Assembly (NCBI GenBank): GCA_964465945.1
Contig: CAYXMM010000001.1
Location: forward strand, 124,001-188,000
Length of the DNA: 64,000 bases
Source of the DNA: JAJRPT01 sp964465945
GTDB taxonomy: Bacteria; Bacteroidota; Ignavibacteria; Kapaibacteriales; UBA2268
Direction of reading: 5' to 3'
Shown: positions 42,877-52,593 of the stretch, one piece after another
Numbering within the stretch: the stretch's first letter is position 1
Layout of the letters: each line of letters opens with the position of its first letter
Notes under the pieces: generated by a model
The model's input: only the letters and a program-made list of their open reading frames with translations
The model's database searches: none
What the model was told of the DNA's origin: nothing
Position numbers and translations under genes: made by a program

Positions 42877-43626
42877 TTAAAAATTAACTCCAATTCCAAG
42901 CATTATATTATTTAAACTTATATTCGCAACTGAAATATATTTATATCCAGCAAATACATTAAATCTTTTATGATAAAAATTAAATTTAGCATCAAATTCA
43001 TCAAATATTCCATTATCAATATAAGCTAAAATATAATTTGATTCTAAACTAAATGGTTTGAAGAAAAATAGTTCAGCACCTACATTCAAACCAGCACCAG
43101 ATCGATAATTCTTTCCTGTCATTGCTACATATCCAAGCCCCCATTCTAAATTAAACCTTTCTCTTCTCACCCTATGATACTGAATAAACAACTGGCTAAT
43201 ATCTAAATTACTTTTTTCAAAATTGACATTTTCTGTGAATCTAAAATACTTTCCTTTAACCGACCAATATCTTGAAGGAGATAAACTAACATCAAGATTT
43301 ACAGCGTTTAAACTTGAAGACTCTTTCAAATATGCTAAATCGGCATTAAATCGCCATAGTTTATCATTATTCTCCTCATAAATTCCAGTAAAATTTTGAT
43401 ATGGGAATTCTGAATATGAATAAGTAGTTGAAGAACCAAATAAAATTTCAGGAGAACGAACAATAACATCTACTAATAAATAAATCAGAAAACTATCATC
43501 ACTCCCGCCTTTTGCGCTCTCTAAATCATCTAATTTTCCACCTTTATCATCGCTACCACGTGGATTATCATCAGCGAAGCTTAATACTGGAATTATTAAA
43601 AAAAGAATAAGGATAATTCTAAACAT
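42877..43626 (-). CDS. Putative outer-membrane beta-barrel protein
   Basis: A 249-residue protein with a signal peptide (IILILFLIIPVLSFA) and then alternating aromatic/hydrophobic strands typical of small outer-membrane barrels (RYWSVKGKYFRFTEN, FNLEWGLGYVAMTGKNY, FNVFAGYKYISVAN) and a C-terminal Phe (GIGVNF). The N-terminal mature part is Asp/Gly/Lys-rich. Substrate unknown. It is divergent from the lipoprotein gene at 43663. Confidence 0.72.
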   Translation of the reverse strand: MFRIILILFLIIPVLSFADDNPRGSDDKGGKLDDLESAKGGSDDSFLIYLLVDVIVRSPEILFGSSTTYSYSEFPYQNFTGIYEENNDKLWRFNADLAYLKESSSLNAVNLDVSLSPSRYWSVKGKYFRFTENVNFEKSNLDISQLFIQYHRVRRERFNLEWGLGYVAMTGKNYRSGAGLNVGAELFFFKPFSLESNYILAYIDNGIFDEFDAKFNFYHKRFNVFAGYKYISVANISLNNIMLGIGVNF

Positions 43627-43662
43627 TTTAATTTTATAAAATTTAATTTTTAATTTTGAATT

Positions 43663-44088
43663 ATGAATTATATCAAATACATAATTTTCATATTTTTTGT
43701 TACATCTTGTTCGATTTATAAGTTAAAAATTGAAAATAAAGACATAGATTATACAATAAATTTAATTCAAACAAATCCAAAAAGTTGGGAAACAATAGTA
43801 GCAGACACATCAATAACTGATTTGAATGATTTTTTCACAAATGAATCTAATAGAAGAATAATAGTTAAATTTTACGAACATATTAAAATCTCTAAGTTCG
43901 ATGTAATTAATATTTTAAACAGATATGATGATAATTCATTTGCTAAACTTTGCGATATTGTTTTAGGTCGAGAAGGCAATGAATTTAATATTACTTTTAA
44001 TTTCAAATACTATCCCTCTTCTAATCGTTGGAAGTTAATCAATGTTCAAAGTAAATCTCTTCTAATAGAAGAATTCAAAGAAAATTAA
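43663..44088 (+). CDS. Putative lipoprotein of unknown function
   Basis: A 141-residue protein with a hydrophobic signal (YIKYIIFIFFVT) and lipobox SC at residue 16 (VTSCSIYKL), so it is likely a lipoprotein. The mature part has no recognised domain. It shares a 36-base divergent promoter region with the beta-barrel gene and precedes hslV by 84 bases. Confidence 0.65.
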   Translation: MNYIKYIIFIFFVTSCSIYKLKIENKDIDYTINLIQTNPKSWETIVADTSITDLNDFFTNESNRRIIVKFYEHIKISKFDVINILNRYDDNSFAKLCDIVLGREGNEFNITFNFKYYPSSNRWKLINVQSKSLLIEEFKEN

Positions 44089-44172
44089 TTTAATTTAATT
44101 TAATTATTAAACTATTTTAATTTTTTATTCGTTTTTACTTCACTAAATAAAGCATTTTTTTTTAAGGATTAA

Positions 44173-44709
44173 ATGAAAGAAAGAATAAAATCAACGACTG
44201 TTATTGGAGTTATAAAAGATGGGAAAGTTGCTCTTGGGTCTGACGGACAAGTAACTCTCGGTAATACAGTAATGAAAAAAGGAACAGTTAAAGTAAGAAA
44301 ATTATATAATGGGCAAATATTAGCTGGCTTTGCTGGCTCTACTGCCGATGCTTTCACATTACTAACAAAGTTTGAAGAAAAACTCGAAGCAAATAGAGGT
44401 AAACTCGAAAGAGCCGCTATAGACTTAACAAAAGAATGGCGAACTGATAGATATTTACGCAAACTTGAAGCACTTATGGTAGTTATGGATAAAGAAAAAG
44501 GTTATGTTTTAAGTGGAAATGGCGATGTAATTGAGCCAGATGATAATATCCTTGCTATTGGTTCTGGTGGTTCTTATGCTCTTTCAGCAGCAAGGGCATT
44601 AACAAAACATTCTGGACTTTCCGCAAAAGAAATAGTTGAAGAATCACTTAAAATTGCAGGCGATATTTGCATTTACACAAATCAAAATATTACTATTATT
44701 GAATTATAA
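44173..44709 (+). CDS. hslV: ATP-dependent protease subunit HslV
   Basis: The 178-residue peptidase of the HslUV protease. The proteolytic N-terminus is exposed at STTVIGVIKDG (catalytic Thr after a short propeptide), and the proteasome-type GSDGQVTLGNTVMK and GNGDVIEPDDNILAIGSGG are conserved. AAGGA is six bases before the ATG. hslU follows after a few bases. Forms a double hexamer capped by HslU. Confidence 0.95.
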   Translation: MKERIKSTTVIGVIKDGKVALGSDGQVTLGNTVMKKGTVKVRKLYNGQILAGFAGSTADAFTLLTKFEEKLEANRGKLERAAIDLTKEWRTDRYLRKLEALMVVMDKEKGYVLSGNGDVIEPDDNILAIGSGGSYALSAARALTKHSGLSAKEIVEESLKIAGDICIYTNQNITIIEL

Positions 44710-44721
44710 ATAAGGTTGAAA

Positions 44722-46092
44722 TTGGAATTATTAGAAAACAAATCATCGTATTTTACTCCCTCTCAGATTGTTGAAGAACTTGACAAATATGTAATAGGTC
44801 AAGACCAAGCAAAAAAAGCAGTTGCTATTGCTCTTAGAAATAGATGGCGAAGACAAAATGTTACTGGCGAGCTTCAAAAAGAAATTATGCCTAATAACAT
44901 TATAATGATTGGACCAACAGGAGTAGGTAAAACAGAAATAGCTCGGCGTTTAGCAAAATTAGCAGAAGCTCCTTTTGTAAAAGTTGAAGCAACTAAATTC
45001 ACAGAAGTTGGATATGTTGGACGCGATGTTGAATCAATGGTTAGGGAATTAGCCGATAAAGCCGTTGCTATGGTTCATGAAGAGCAGCTTGAAGTGAAAA
45101 AAGAGCAAGCAAAAGTAAATGCAGAAAATAGAATACTTGATATTTTAATCCCTCCTGTTCTGAAAAGTCCTTCTTTTGAAACCGATATTGAATCTAATGA
45201 AGAAGTTGAAAATAAAGAAACAAGAGAAAAATTTAGAGCAATGTTGAAAAACGGCGTTCTTGATGAACGCGAGATTGAAATTGAGATTACTGACGCTGGT
45301 CCTTCTATGCAAGTCTTAGGTCCTATTGGTCTTGATGAAATGGGTATAAACCTACAAGACATAATGGGTAATATGATGCCTAAGAAGAAGAAAAAGAAAA
45401 AGATGAAAATCAAAGATGCTATTGTTATCATTGAAAAAGAAGAGGGCGAAAAATTAATTGATAGAGATGCTGTTACTCGAGAAGCAATTAAACGCGCAGA
45501 AAATAACGGAATTATCTTTATTGATGAAATCGACAAAGTAGCTTCCAAAGGTGGTGGTAGCGGACCTGAGGTTTCTCGTGAAGGTGTCCAAAGGGATTTA
45601 TTACCAATAGTAGAAGGTAGCACTGTCAATACTAAACACGGACCTATTGACACTCAACACGTTTTATTTATTGCTTCAGGGGCTTTCCATGTATCTAAAC
45701 CTTCAGATTTAATTCCAGAACTTCAAGGTAGATTCCCAATTAGAGTTGAATTAAATTCATTAACAGAAGAAGACTTTATTAAAATCTTAACTATACCTAA
45801 AAACGCTTTAATTAAACAATATCAAGCAATTATGGACACAGAAGGGATTAAACTTCACTTCGATGAAAGCGGTATAAATGCAATCGCCGCTATGGCTGCA
45901 AGCGTAAATGAAGAAGTTACTAATATTGGAGCAAGAAGATTACATACAATCTTAACAACCTTATTAGAAGAGTATTTATTCAACGCACCAGACAAAATAA
46001 GTAAAAAGAAAATTACAATTAACGCTGATATAGTTCATAAAAACTTGGACGAAATTAGAAAAAGCACCGATTTAAGTAAGTTTATACTATAA
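44722..46092 (+). CDS. hslU: ATP-dependent protease ATPase subunit HslU
   Basis: The AAA+ unfoldase partner of HslV, about 456 residues. Walker A GPTGVGKTEIARR, Walker B NNGIIFIDEIDKVA, sensor and arginine-finger region ELQGRFPIRVEL, and the I-domain with a Lys-rich hinge (MPKKKKKKKMKIKDAIV) are present, ending in DLSKFIL. There is no ATG. The TTG at 44722 has AAGG with a 6-base spacer and is preferred; the TTG at 44716 adds two residues and abuts the AAGG. Terminator follows at 46096. Confidence 0.95.
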   Translation: MELLENKSSYFTPSQIVEELDKYVIGQDQAKKAVAIALRNRWRRQNVTGELQKEIMPNNIIMIGPTGVGKTEIARRLAKLAEAPFVKVEATKFTEVGYVGRDVESMVRELADKAVAMVHEEQLEVKKEQAKVNAENRILDILIPPVLKSPSFETDIESNEEVENKETREKFRAMLKNGVLDEREIEIEITDAGPSMQVLGPIGLDEMGINLQDIMGNMMPKKKKKKKMKIKDAIVIIEKEEGEKLIDRDAVTREAIKRAENNGIIFIDEIDKVASKGGGSGPEVSREGVQRDLLPIVEGSTVNTKHGPIDTQHVLFIASGAFHVSKPSDLIPELQGRFPIRVELNSLTEEDFIKILTIPKNALIKQYQAIMDTEGIKLHFDESGINAIAAMAASVNEEVTNIGARRLHTILTTLLEEYLFNAPDKISKKKITINADIVHKNLDEIRKSTDLSKFIL

Positions 46093-46095
46093 ACT

Positions 46096-46125
46096 AAAAA
46101 AGGAAGTCAATCGACTTCCTTTTTT
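46096..46125. terminator. Bidirectional terminator after hslU
   Basis: A 13-bp stem (AAAAAAGGAAGTC with GACTTCCTTTTTT) and a 4-base loop, flanked by A and T runs. It ends hslVU and the convergent DUF1015 gene. Confidence 0.88.
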
Positions 46126-46155
46126 TTGTTTAATAGCAATTCTAAATATCATTTC

Positions 46156-47397
46156 TTAATCTAAAAAGTGAATGAAAAGCCCATCTCGGAGTTTTGGCTC
46201 AAACCATGTTGATTTCGGAGGCATTACTTCACCTGCATCTGCAATATTCATAAGCTCATTAATTGAAGTTGGATGCATAGAGATAGCAAGTTTCATTTCA
46301 CCAGAGTTAACTCTTTTTTCTAACTCACCTAGTCCCCTTATTCCACCTACAAAATCAATTCTGTTATCAGTCCGTGGGTCTGCAATTCCTAAAATATCAT
46401 TTAAGACTAATTTTTGAAGTATGGCAACGTCTAATGATTCGACAGGGTCATCAATATGAGTATATTTCTCATCTACTATTAGTTTATACCAAGTATTTTC
46501 AATATATAAGCCATATTCACCTTTAGATTGAGGTGAGTATTGCTTTGAAACTTTTTCGATGCTAAAGTTTTCTTTTAATTTACTGAAAAACTCATCAGGT
46601 GAGTTCCCATTTAAGTCTTTAACTAACCTATTGTAATCCATAATATATAATTCACTGGCTGGGAAAAGCACCGCTAAGAAGAAATTATATTCTTCATTGC
46701 CAGTATGATTAGGATTTGCACTTGCTCTTTCTTTTCCAACTATTGCAGCAGCAGCCGAGCGATGATGCCCGTCAGCAACATAAAATGCATCAACTTTCGC
46801 TAATTCACTTTCAATAGTTTTTTTATCAGATTCATCTGTAATTAACCAAGAAGTATGTCTTATTCCATCATCTGCAATATGATCATTATCAGGTGTTAAG
46901 CTAATTACTTTTTTAACGATTGAATTAATTGTGTCATTATCTTTATAAGTTAAGAAAATTGGACCAGTATGAGCATTTGTTACTCTCACATGTTCGCATC
47001 TATCTTCCTCTTTCACTTTTCTTGTAAATTCGTGTTTCTTAATTTTATCATCCCAATAGTCCCAAACAGAAGCACAACCAACTAATCCATATTGAGTTCT
47101 TCCATTCATTGTTTGAGCATAAATATAATATGAATCCGATTTATCTTCAACTAAGTTACCATCACTTATAAGTTTATTAAGATTCTCTTTTCCTTGATTA
47201 TAAACCTTAGCATCATATAAATCAATATCTTTTGGTAAATCAACTTCAGGTTTCCCCACTCGAAGAAATGACAAAGGATTATCTTTCACTAATTCGCGAG
47301 CTTCATCGGAATTAACAACATCATAAGGATAGGCAGCAATAGCTTTAGCAAGTTCAGATTTTGGTCTGAATGCCTTGAATGGTCTGAATACAGGCAT
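46156..47397 (-). CDS. DUF1015 family protein
   Basis: A 413-residue protein opening MPVFRPFKAFRP and showing AAYPYDVVNSDEAREL, FLRVGKPEVDLP, FYVADGHHRSAAAAIVG (a conserved HHR motif), FFLAVLFPASELYIMDYNR and GGIRGLGELEKRV. These are typical of DUF1015, a widely conserved family often linked to serine metabolism by gene neighbourhood but with no proven activity. No signal peptide. It follows the sugar transferase gene by 21 bases. Confidence 0.88.
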   Translation of the reverse strand: MPVFRPFKAFRPKSELAKAIAAYPYDVVNSDEARELVKDNPLSFLRVGKPEVDLPKDIDLYDAKVYNQGKENLNKLISDGNLVEDKSDSYYIYAQTMNGRTQYGLVGCASVWDYWDDKIKKHEFTRKVKEEDRCEHVRVTNAHTGPIFLTYKDNDTINSIVKKVISLTPDNDHIADDGIRHTSWLITDESDKKTIESELAKVDAFYVADGHHRSAAAAIVGKERASANPNHTGNEEYNFFLAVLFPASELYIMDYNRLVKDLNGNSPDEFFSKLKENFSIEKVSKQYSPQSKGEYGLYIENTWYKLIVDEKYTHIDDPVESLDVAILQKLVLNDILGIADPRTDNRIDFVGGIRGLGELEKRVNSGEMKLAISMHPTSINELMNIADAGEVMPPKSTWFEPKLRDGLFIHFLD

Positions 47398-47418
47398 TAT
47401 AATTTTACTCCTTTAATA

Positions 47419-48855
47419 TTATGCTTGGCCATGCCCTTTAATGACACACCAAACAGTTCTAACAACAATTTCAATATCAAATTTTACTGACATATTTTCA
47501 ATATAATAAAAGTCATCTTTTAATCTACCATCGATTTCTGCTAAATCAAACTCATAAGATTTATATTTGACTTGCCACCAACCAGTAATTCCAGGTCTAA
47601 CTTTTAAACGTCTCTTATAGTGAGGGTAGGTTTTTGAGAATTCTTCTACTAATCTTGGTTGCTCAGGTCTTGGACCAACAATAGACATATCACCTTTTAT
47701 AACATTCCAAAATTGAGGAATTTCATCTAAATGTGATTTACGTAAAATTTTTCCAAATTTAGTTACTCTTTTGTCATTTACACTTGTCCAGGCACTTCCA
47801 ATCTGAGAGGCATTTTGAACCATAGACCTAAACTTAATCATCTTAAATTCTTTATTATCTTTTCCAGAACGTATTTGATGGAAGAAAACACCGCCTTTCG
47901 ACTCTAAACCTACTATTGCTGCAATTATCAGCCAAAATGGTAAGCCAATAATTAAAACTAAAGATGAAAAAATAATATCAAATATTCTTTTTAATGTCTG
48001 CTCCCAACTTTTCATTAATTGTGGGTCAATTTCAATAAATGGTATTCCATATATATTATGGGTTTTAGTTTGTCCTGTAAATACAGAGTATAAATCTGGC
48101 TCAATCTTTATTTTTATACCTAAATCAGAACATTTATTTACAATCTCAAACATCTTTTTATGGCTCATATCAGCATCAGCAAGAATTACTGACTCAGGAT
48201 GATATGCTTCAAGAATATTATCTAAATCCTCAATTTTACCTAATACCTCATTACTTTCATTAAAACTATTATCAGATATAACTCCACCTATGAAGTTTAA
48301 TCCCCAACCTGGGCTTTTAAGAATATCTTTTTTAAGTAAATTAATTTTATCGATTGGACCTATAACTATTGTTGATAATTGTATTAGTCCTTTTATCCTT
48401 AAATTTTTTTGAATTTTTCTTATTATTGTTCTGAATATTATTGTTAGTAAACTAAGGTTTACAAAGTACAATAAAAAAGTTAGTCTTGGTGGCTTAGTTG
48501 TATCTGTAATTACAAATAAATAAAATAATAATAAGCCAATAAAGTTTGCTTTAATTATACTAAAGTATTCTTCAAAAGGCGAGCGTTCATACCAATTTTT
48601 ATAAAGCCCTGCAAAATAAAAGAATACAAAGATATAAAAATTGACTAAGGCTAAGCCCATTACAAATTGTAATTTAGAAGGGACCGAATTTACAATAACT
48701 AAACCTGAAAAGAAAATTATATAGTAATGAATTACAAAAGATAAAGTTGCAGACAAAGTGTCTGAAACCATTTGCAAAAAAATCGGAAAAGATTTGTTTT
48801 TTAATCTTTCAAATTTATTCGATTTTGTAATTAAAACTTTTTGAGTTGTATTCAT
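47419..48855 (-). CDS. Undecaprenyl-phosphate sugar phosphotransferase (WbaP/WcaJ type)
   Basis: A 478-residue polyprenol-phosphate hexose-1-phosphate transferase that starts exopolysaccharide or O-antigen units. The N-terminal half has about four or five helices and a CoA-binding-like domain (residues 160-260). The C-terminal bacterial sugar transferase domain starts near KRIFDIIFSSLVLIIGLPFWL and shows KMIKFRSMV, RKSHLDEIPQFWNVIKGDMSIVGPRPEQP in part, and KVRPGITGWWQV. No other capsule or LPS genes are next to it; the sugar used is unknown. Confidence 0.9.
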   Translation of the reverse strand: MNTTQKVLITKSNKFERLKNKSFPIFLQMVSDTLSATLSFVIHYYIIFFSGLVIVNSVPSKLQFVMGLALVNFYIFVFFYFAGLYKNWYERSPFEEYFSIIKANFIGLLLFYLFVITDTTKPPRLTFLLYFVNLSLLTIIFRTIIRKIQKNLRIKGLIQLSTIVIGPIDKINLLKKDILKSPGWGLNFIGGVISDNSFNESNEVLGKIEDLDNILEAYHPESVILADADMSHKKMFEIVNKCSDLGIKIKIEPDLYSVFTGQTKTHNIYGIPFIEIDPQLMKSWEQTLKRIFDIIFSSLVLIIGLPFWLIIAAIVGLESKGGVFFHQIRSGKDNKEFKMIKFRSMVQNASQIGSAWTSVNDKRVTKFGKILRKSHLDEIPQFWNVIKGDMSIVGPRPEQPRLVEEFSKTYPHYKRRLKVRPGITGWWQVKYKSYEFDLAEIDGRLKDDFYYIENMSVKFDIEIVVRTVWCVIKGHGQA

Positions 48856-49036
48856 TAAAATTCTACAAATTAGATTGCAAAATTAACAATAATATCGCAT
48901 ATTATCTATATATTTAAGACGCTTATAATCAAATATTGTTATTTTAAAGTACTACTAAGTTTTATATTTATATAAATTATTCATATTTTTGTTTTTTATA
49001 TTTAATCTAAACTTAAAAGACATAAAGAGATATTAA

Positions 49037-50506
49037 ATGCAAGACCCAACATTAGATAATTATTTTGAAAAATTTAGAAATAAAATTATTGGGTATAACA
49101 CAACTTTCACTTCTCCTTTTGGTGAGAAAAGAATCTATTATAGTGATTGGACTGCAAGTGGGAGATTATATAAAGATATAGAAGAAAAAGTAAACTTCGA
49201 TATTGCACAATATGTCGGCAATACACACTCTGAGTCAAATTGCACCGGCACATTGATGACTAATGCTTATCATAAAGCACAAAAGTACATTAAACAACAC
49301 GTTAATGCAAGCGAAAGCGATGTTATTATTATGACTGGCTCGGGAATGACAGGCGCTTTAGCTAAATTAATGAGAATCTTAGGTTTTAAAGTTCCTGACA
49401 AATACAAGAGTATGGTGAAACTACAAGAAGAAGAAAGACCAGTAGTGTTTATTACTCACATGGAACATCATTCAAACCAAACATCTTGGGAAGAATCTTT
49501 AGCCGATGTTGTAATTATAAATCATACAGAAGAGGGTCTTGTAGATTTAACCGACCTTGAAACAAAGCTTGGACATTATAAAAATCGAAAATGGAAAGTT
49601 GCATCTGTAACGGCTTGCTCTAACGTAACTGGAATTGAAACACCTTATCATGAAATTGCTAAAATTATGCATAATTATGGCGGAAAATGTTTTGTTGATT
49701 TCGCTTGCTCTGCCCCTCATATTAAGATTGATATGCACCCAAGCCCAGAAGAATGCCTTGACGCAATTTACTTCTCACCTCATAAATTTATAGGAGGTCC
49801 TGGAACACCAGGCGTATTAATATTTTGCTCTTCTCTTTATAATAATGCCGTTCCTGACATTGTTGGAGGCGGTACTGTGTTATGGACTAATCCTTGGGGT
49901 GGACATAAGTTTTTAGATAATATTGAAATTCGTGAAGACGCCGGAACACCAGCTTTTTTAGGTACAATTAAAGTAGCTTTACTTCTTAAATTGAAAGAAG
50001 AAATGGGATACGAAGAATTAGAAAAAAGAGAACATTACATAACAAACTATGCTTTTGATAAACTATCAAAAATTAATAACCTACATATCTTAGCTGCTAA
50101 TATTAAAAATCGATTATCTGTATTTTCATTCTTTATTGATGATTTACATTACAACCTTGGTGTTAAAATTTTAAATGATAGATATGGTATACAAGTTAGA
50201 GGAGGTTGTTCTTGTGCTGGCACTTACGGACACTATTTATTATTTATCGATCAGAAAAAATCAAATCAAATATTTAATAAAATAAATTGTGGATTAAATG
50301 ATGATAGACCAGGTTGGATAAGGGTTTCTTTTCACCCAGTTAATTCAAATGAAGAAATTGATTACATTCTAAATGCGATTAATGAACTTGCTATTAATCA
50401 TAAAGATTGGGCAAAAGAATATGTGTATAATTCTAAGACTAATTCTTATACTCATATAAATTGCAATATATTTGAATCAAATAAAGTTGAGGAATGGTTT
50501 AAGTAA
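49037..50506 (+). CDS. Aminotransferase class V-fold PLP-dependent enzyme
   Basis: A 489-residue fold-type I PLP enzyme of the class V (cysteine-desulfurase-like) group. It shows YYSDWTASGRLYKDIEE, HMEHHSNQTSW, VTACSNVTGIETP, VDFACSAPH and the PLP-binding Lys in YFSPHKFIGGPGTPGVL. A Cys-rich loop (RGGCSCAGTYGHY) near residue 395 could hold the reactive Cys. The substrate cannot be named. A TATTTTTG (48984-48991) with a weak -33 box may be its promoter. The FkbM gene follows after seven bases. Confidence 0.8.
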   Translation: MQDPTLDNYFEKFRNKIIGYNTTFTSPFGEKRIYYSDWTASGRLYKDIEEKVNFDIAQYVGNTHSESNCTGTLMTNAYHKAQKYIKQHVNASESDVIIMTGSGMTGALAKLMRILGFKVPDKYKSMVKLQEEERPVVFITHMEHHSNQTSWEESLADVVIINHTEEGLVDLTDLETKLGHYKNRKWKVASVTACSNVTGIETPYHEIAKIMHNYGGKCFVDFACSAPHIKIDMHPSPEECLDAIYFSPHKFIGGPGTPGVLIFCSSLYNNAVPDIVGGGTVLWTNPWGGHKFLDNIEIREDAGTPAFLGTIKVALLLKLKEEMGYEELEKREHYITNYAFDKLSKINNLHILAANIKNRLSVFSFFIDDLHYNLGVKILNDRYGIQVRGGCSCAGTYGHYLLFIDQKKSNQIFNKINCGLNDDRPGWIRVSFHPVNSNEEIDYILNAINELAINHKDWAKEYVYNSKTNSYTHINCNIFESNKVEEWFK

Positions 50507-50513
50507 ATATCTT

Positions 50514-51242
50514 ATGAAAAATCTCCTATCATCACAATTAAAATTTAAAATAAAAGATATTTTTTACCAATTTCTTCAAAGTAAAATTAATTTTTTTAAC
50601 ATATCGTATGCTCAATCAGGTGAAGATTTAATCCTTAAAAATTTATTCGAAAATAAGGCAAACGGCTTTTATGTTGAAATTGGTGCATTCCACCCTTTTA
50701 TCATTTCAAACACAAATCTTTTTTATAAAGATTTAAACTGGAAGGGCATTAATATTGACCCAAATCCTTTTGCTATTGAAAAATTTAATCAGCATCGCCC
50801 AAATGACATAAACTTAAACATTGCTATTGCAAACACAAACTCAAAGCTAAAATATTATTTTGTAGATGACACTAATTCTATGAATAGTATGAGCGAAGAG
50901 TTTTTAATAAAACGCGGTGTTGACCCAGAAAAAATTAAAAATGTAGAAATCAATTGCTTCCCACTCAAAGATGTTTTTGAAAAGTATTTACCAAAAAACC
51001 AAAAAATAGACTTGTTTAATATTGACGTAGAAGGACTTGAATTAGAAGTTTTAAAATCTAATGACTGGTCTAAATATAAGCCAGAAGTAATTATTATGGA
51101 ATGCGAGTCAAGTTCAATTGATGATTTAATGAAAATAGAAACTGTTCAATTTTTATTAAACCTTAATTTTATAATTGTTGGCTACATTTACTCCGATAAA
51201 GATTTAAAAAATGTTATTTTCAAATTAAACTCTATATTATAG
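50514..51242 (+). CDS. FkbM family methyltransferase
   Basis: A SAM-dependent methyltransferase of about 242 residues. The N-terminal part holds SYAQSGEDLILKNLFENK and the SAM-binding GFYVEIGAFHPFIISNT; then GINIDPNPFAIEKF, KIDLFNIDVEGLELEVLKS and KPEVIIMEC follow, as in FkbM proteins that methylate sugars. I chose the ATG at 50514, seven bases after the aminotransferase stop. A longer ORF from 50472 overlaps it. It is the last gene of a two-gene unit. Confidence 0.85.
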   Translation: MKNLLSSQLKFKIKDIFYQFLQSKINFFNISYAQSGEDLILKNLFENKANGFYVEIGAFHPFIISNTNLFYKDLNWKGINIDPNPFAIEKFNQHRPNDINLNIAIANTNSKLKYYFVDDTNSMNSMSEEFLIKRGVDPEKIKNVEINCFPLKDVFEKYLPKNQKIDLFNIDVEGLELEVLKSNDWSKYKPEVIIMECESSSIDDLMKIETVQFLLNLNFIIVGYIYSDKDLKNVIFKLNSIL

Positions 51243-51273
51243 ATTTAATCTATACTATTATATATATTATCAA

Positions 51274-51305
51274 TTTGATTAATAATATTACTAACCTTAA
51301 TTTTG
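51274..51305 (+). promoter_or_regulatory. Bacteroidota-type promoter of ahpC-ahpD
   Basis: TTTG (51274-51277), a 20-base spacer, then TAATTTTG (51298-51305), a full match to the consensus. The expected leader is about 33 bases, and AAAGG lies before the ahpC ATG. Confidence 0.72.
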
Positions 51306-51343
51306 TGAAGTTTAATTTTACAAATATATAAAAGGTTAAAACA

Positions 51344-51898
51344 ATGAATAAAATAGTATCAATAGGAAGTCAATTTCCTGAATTTAAAAAAACTGCTGTG
51401 GTTTCTCTTGAAAAAGGAAAAGAGTTTGCCGAAATTTCTTCAGATTTGTTAGTCAACAAAGACGGTAAATGGACTGTTATGTTTTGGTGGCCCAAAGATT
51501 TTACATTCGTTTGCCCAACTGAGATTGCTGAGTTCAATAAGAATTTTGAAGAATTTTCTGATAGAGATGTTCAATTATTAGGTGCTTCGACAGACACTGA
51601 ATTTGTTCATTTAGCATGGAGAAAAGACCATAAAGACTTAAAAGACTTAAAATTTCCAATGATAGCCGACACATCAAAATCATTGGCAGAAGATTTAGGT
51701 ATTCTTGAACCAAACGAGAAAATCGCTTATCGAGTAACTTATGTTATAGACCCAGATGGAATAGTAAGACACGTTAGTGCTTATGATTTAAGCGTAGGAA
51801 GAAATGTAAATGAAATATTGCGCGTTATCGACGCATTGCAAACAGACGAACTTTGTCCTTGTAATTGGGAAAAAGGCGAAGAAACCTTAGTTGCTTAA
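51344..51898 (+). CDS. ahpC: Peroxiredoxin (AhpC family, mycobacterial-type)
   Basis: A 184-residue peroxiredoxin. The peroxidatic Cys is C57 in FTFVCPTEIAEF; C171 and C173 (LCPCNW) match the resolving and third Cys of the mycobacterial AhpC that is reduced by AhpD. FWWPKDFTFV and SVGRNVNEILRVIDAL are also shared with that type. The next gene is its AhpD-like partner. It has its own promoter, which suggests oxidative or constitutive control; no OxyR-type site could be seen. Confidence 0.94.
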   Translation: MNKIVSIGSQFPEFKKTAVVSLEKGKEFAEISSDLLVNKDGKWTVMFWWPKDFTFVCPTEIAEFNKNFEEFSDRDVQLLGASTDTEFVHLAWRKDHKDLKDLKFPMIADTSKSLAEDLGILEPNEKIAYRVTYVIDPDGIVRHVSAYDLSVGRNVNEILRVIDALQTDELCPCNWEKGEETLVA

Positions 51899-51924
51899 CT
51901 AACAATCTTTAAAGGAACATTAAT

Positions 51925-52500
51925 ATGAATAATCAATCTCTTAATGAACTACTTGAACGGCTAAAGATTAGCGAAATTAGCAATTCCGCTCTTTCAAAAT
52001 TAGACGTGAGTAATACTCGGTATATCAAAGATTTAAAAGTAAATTTAAGTAAAACCCTTAGGTCTGATAAGTTAGATGAGAAAGCTAACATTTTAGTTGC
52101 GCTTTCAATAGCATCAAATCAAAAAAACAATTATTTAATAGATTTTTTTTCAGATGAAGCAAAAGAAATCGGAGCGAATGACGAAGAAATTGCAGAAGCA
52201 ATAGCTTGTAGTTCATTACTCGCAGCAAACAATGTTTTCTATAGATTTAGACATTTCCTTAACGATGATGAATATAACAGAATCCCAGCTGGAATTAAAA
52301 TGAATATAATGCTTAACCCCGCAACTGGAAAGAAAACATTTGAGTTAATGAGTTTAGCAGTTTCAGCAGTAAATGGTTGCGAACAATGTGTGAAATCACA
52401 CGAGCAATCACTAATTAATCTTGGTTTTACAAAAGAGGAAATATTTGAAGGAGTTAGGACTGCTTCGATTGTAATATCTATGGATAAAATTATTTACTAA
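51925..52500 (+). CDS. ahpD: Alkylhydroperoxidase AhpD family protein
   Basis: A 191-residue carboxymuconolactone-decarboxylase fold protein. The active site GCEQCVKSHEQS gives C152, C155 and H159, the same CxxC-x3-H pattern as AhpD. MNIMLNPATGKKTFELMSLAVSAVNGC, given in parts, and NNVFYRFRHFL match mycobacterial AhpD. It sits 27 bases after ahpC. In mycobacteria AhpD reduces AhpC; the same role is likely. Confidence 0.92.
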   Translation: MNNQSLNELLERLKISEISNSALSKLDVSNTRYIKDLKVNLSKTLRSDKLDEKANILVALSIASNQKNNYLIDFFSDEAKEIGANDEEIAEAIACSSLLAANNVFYRFRHFLNDDEYNRIPAGIKMNIMLNPATGKKTFELMSLAVSAVNGCEQCVKSHEQSLINLGFTKEEIFEGVRTASIVISMDKIIY

Positions 52501-52538
52501 TTAATTCAAATAATTACTTCTCAATATCTCTAAATAAA

Positions 52539-52572
52539 AAATCCCTAATTTCAAATATAAAATTAGGGATTT
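52539..52572. terminator. Bidirectional terminator after ahpD
   Basis: A 13-bp stem (AAATCCCTAATTT with AAATTAGGGATTT) and 8-base loop, followed by a T-rich tract. It ends ahpCD and the convergent large secreted-protein gene. Confidence 0.8.
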
Positions 52573-52593
52573 CTCTTTCTAAACTTTTCTATA

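Noticed and set aside
45075..45653. A 192-residue ORF on the minus strand, antisense to hslU
   Set aside because: It is a shadow of the HslU codons, Ser/Ile/Phe-rich, with no recognisable domain and no promoter.
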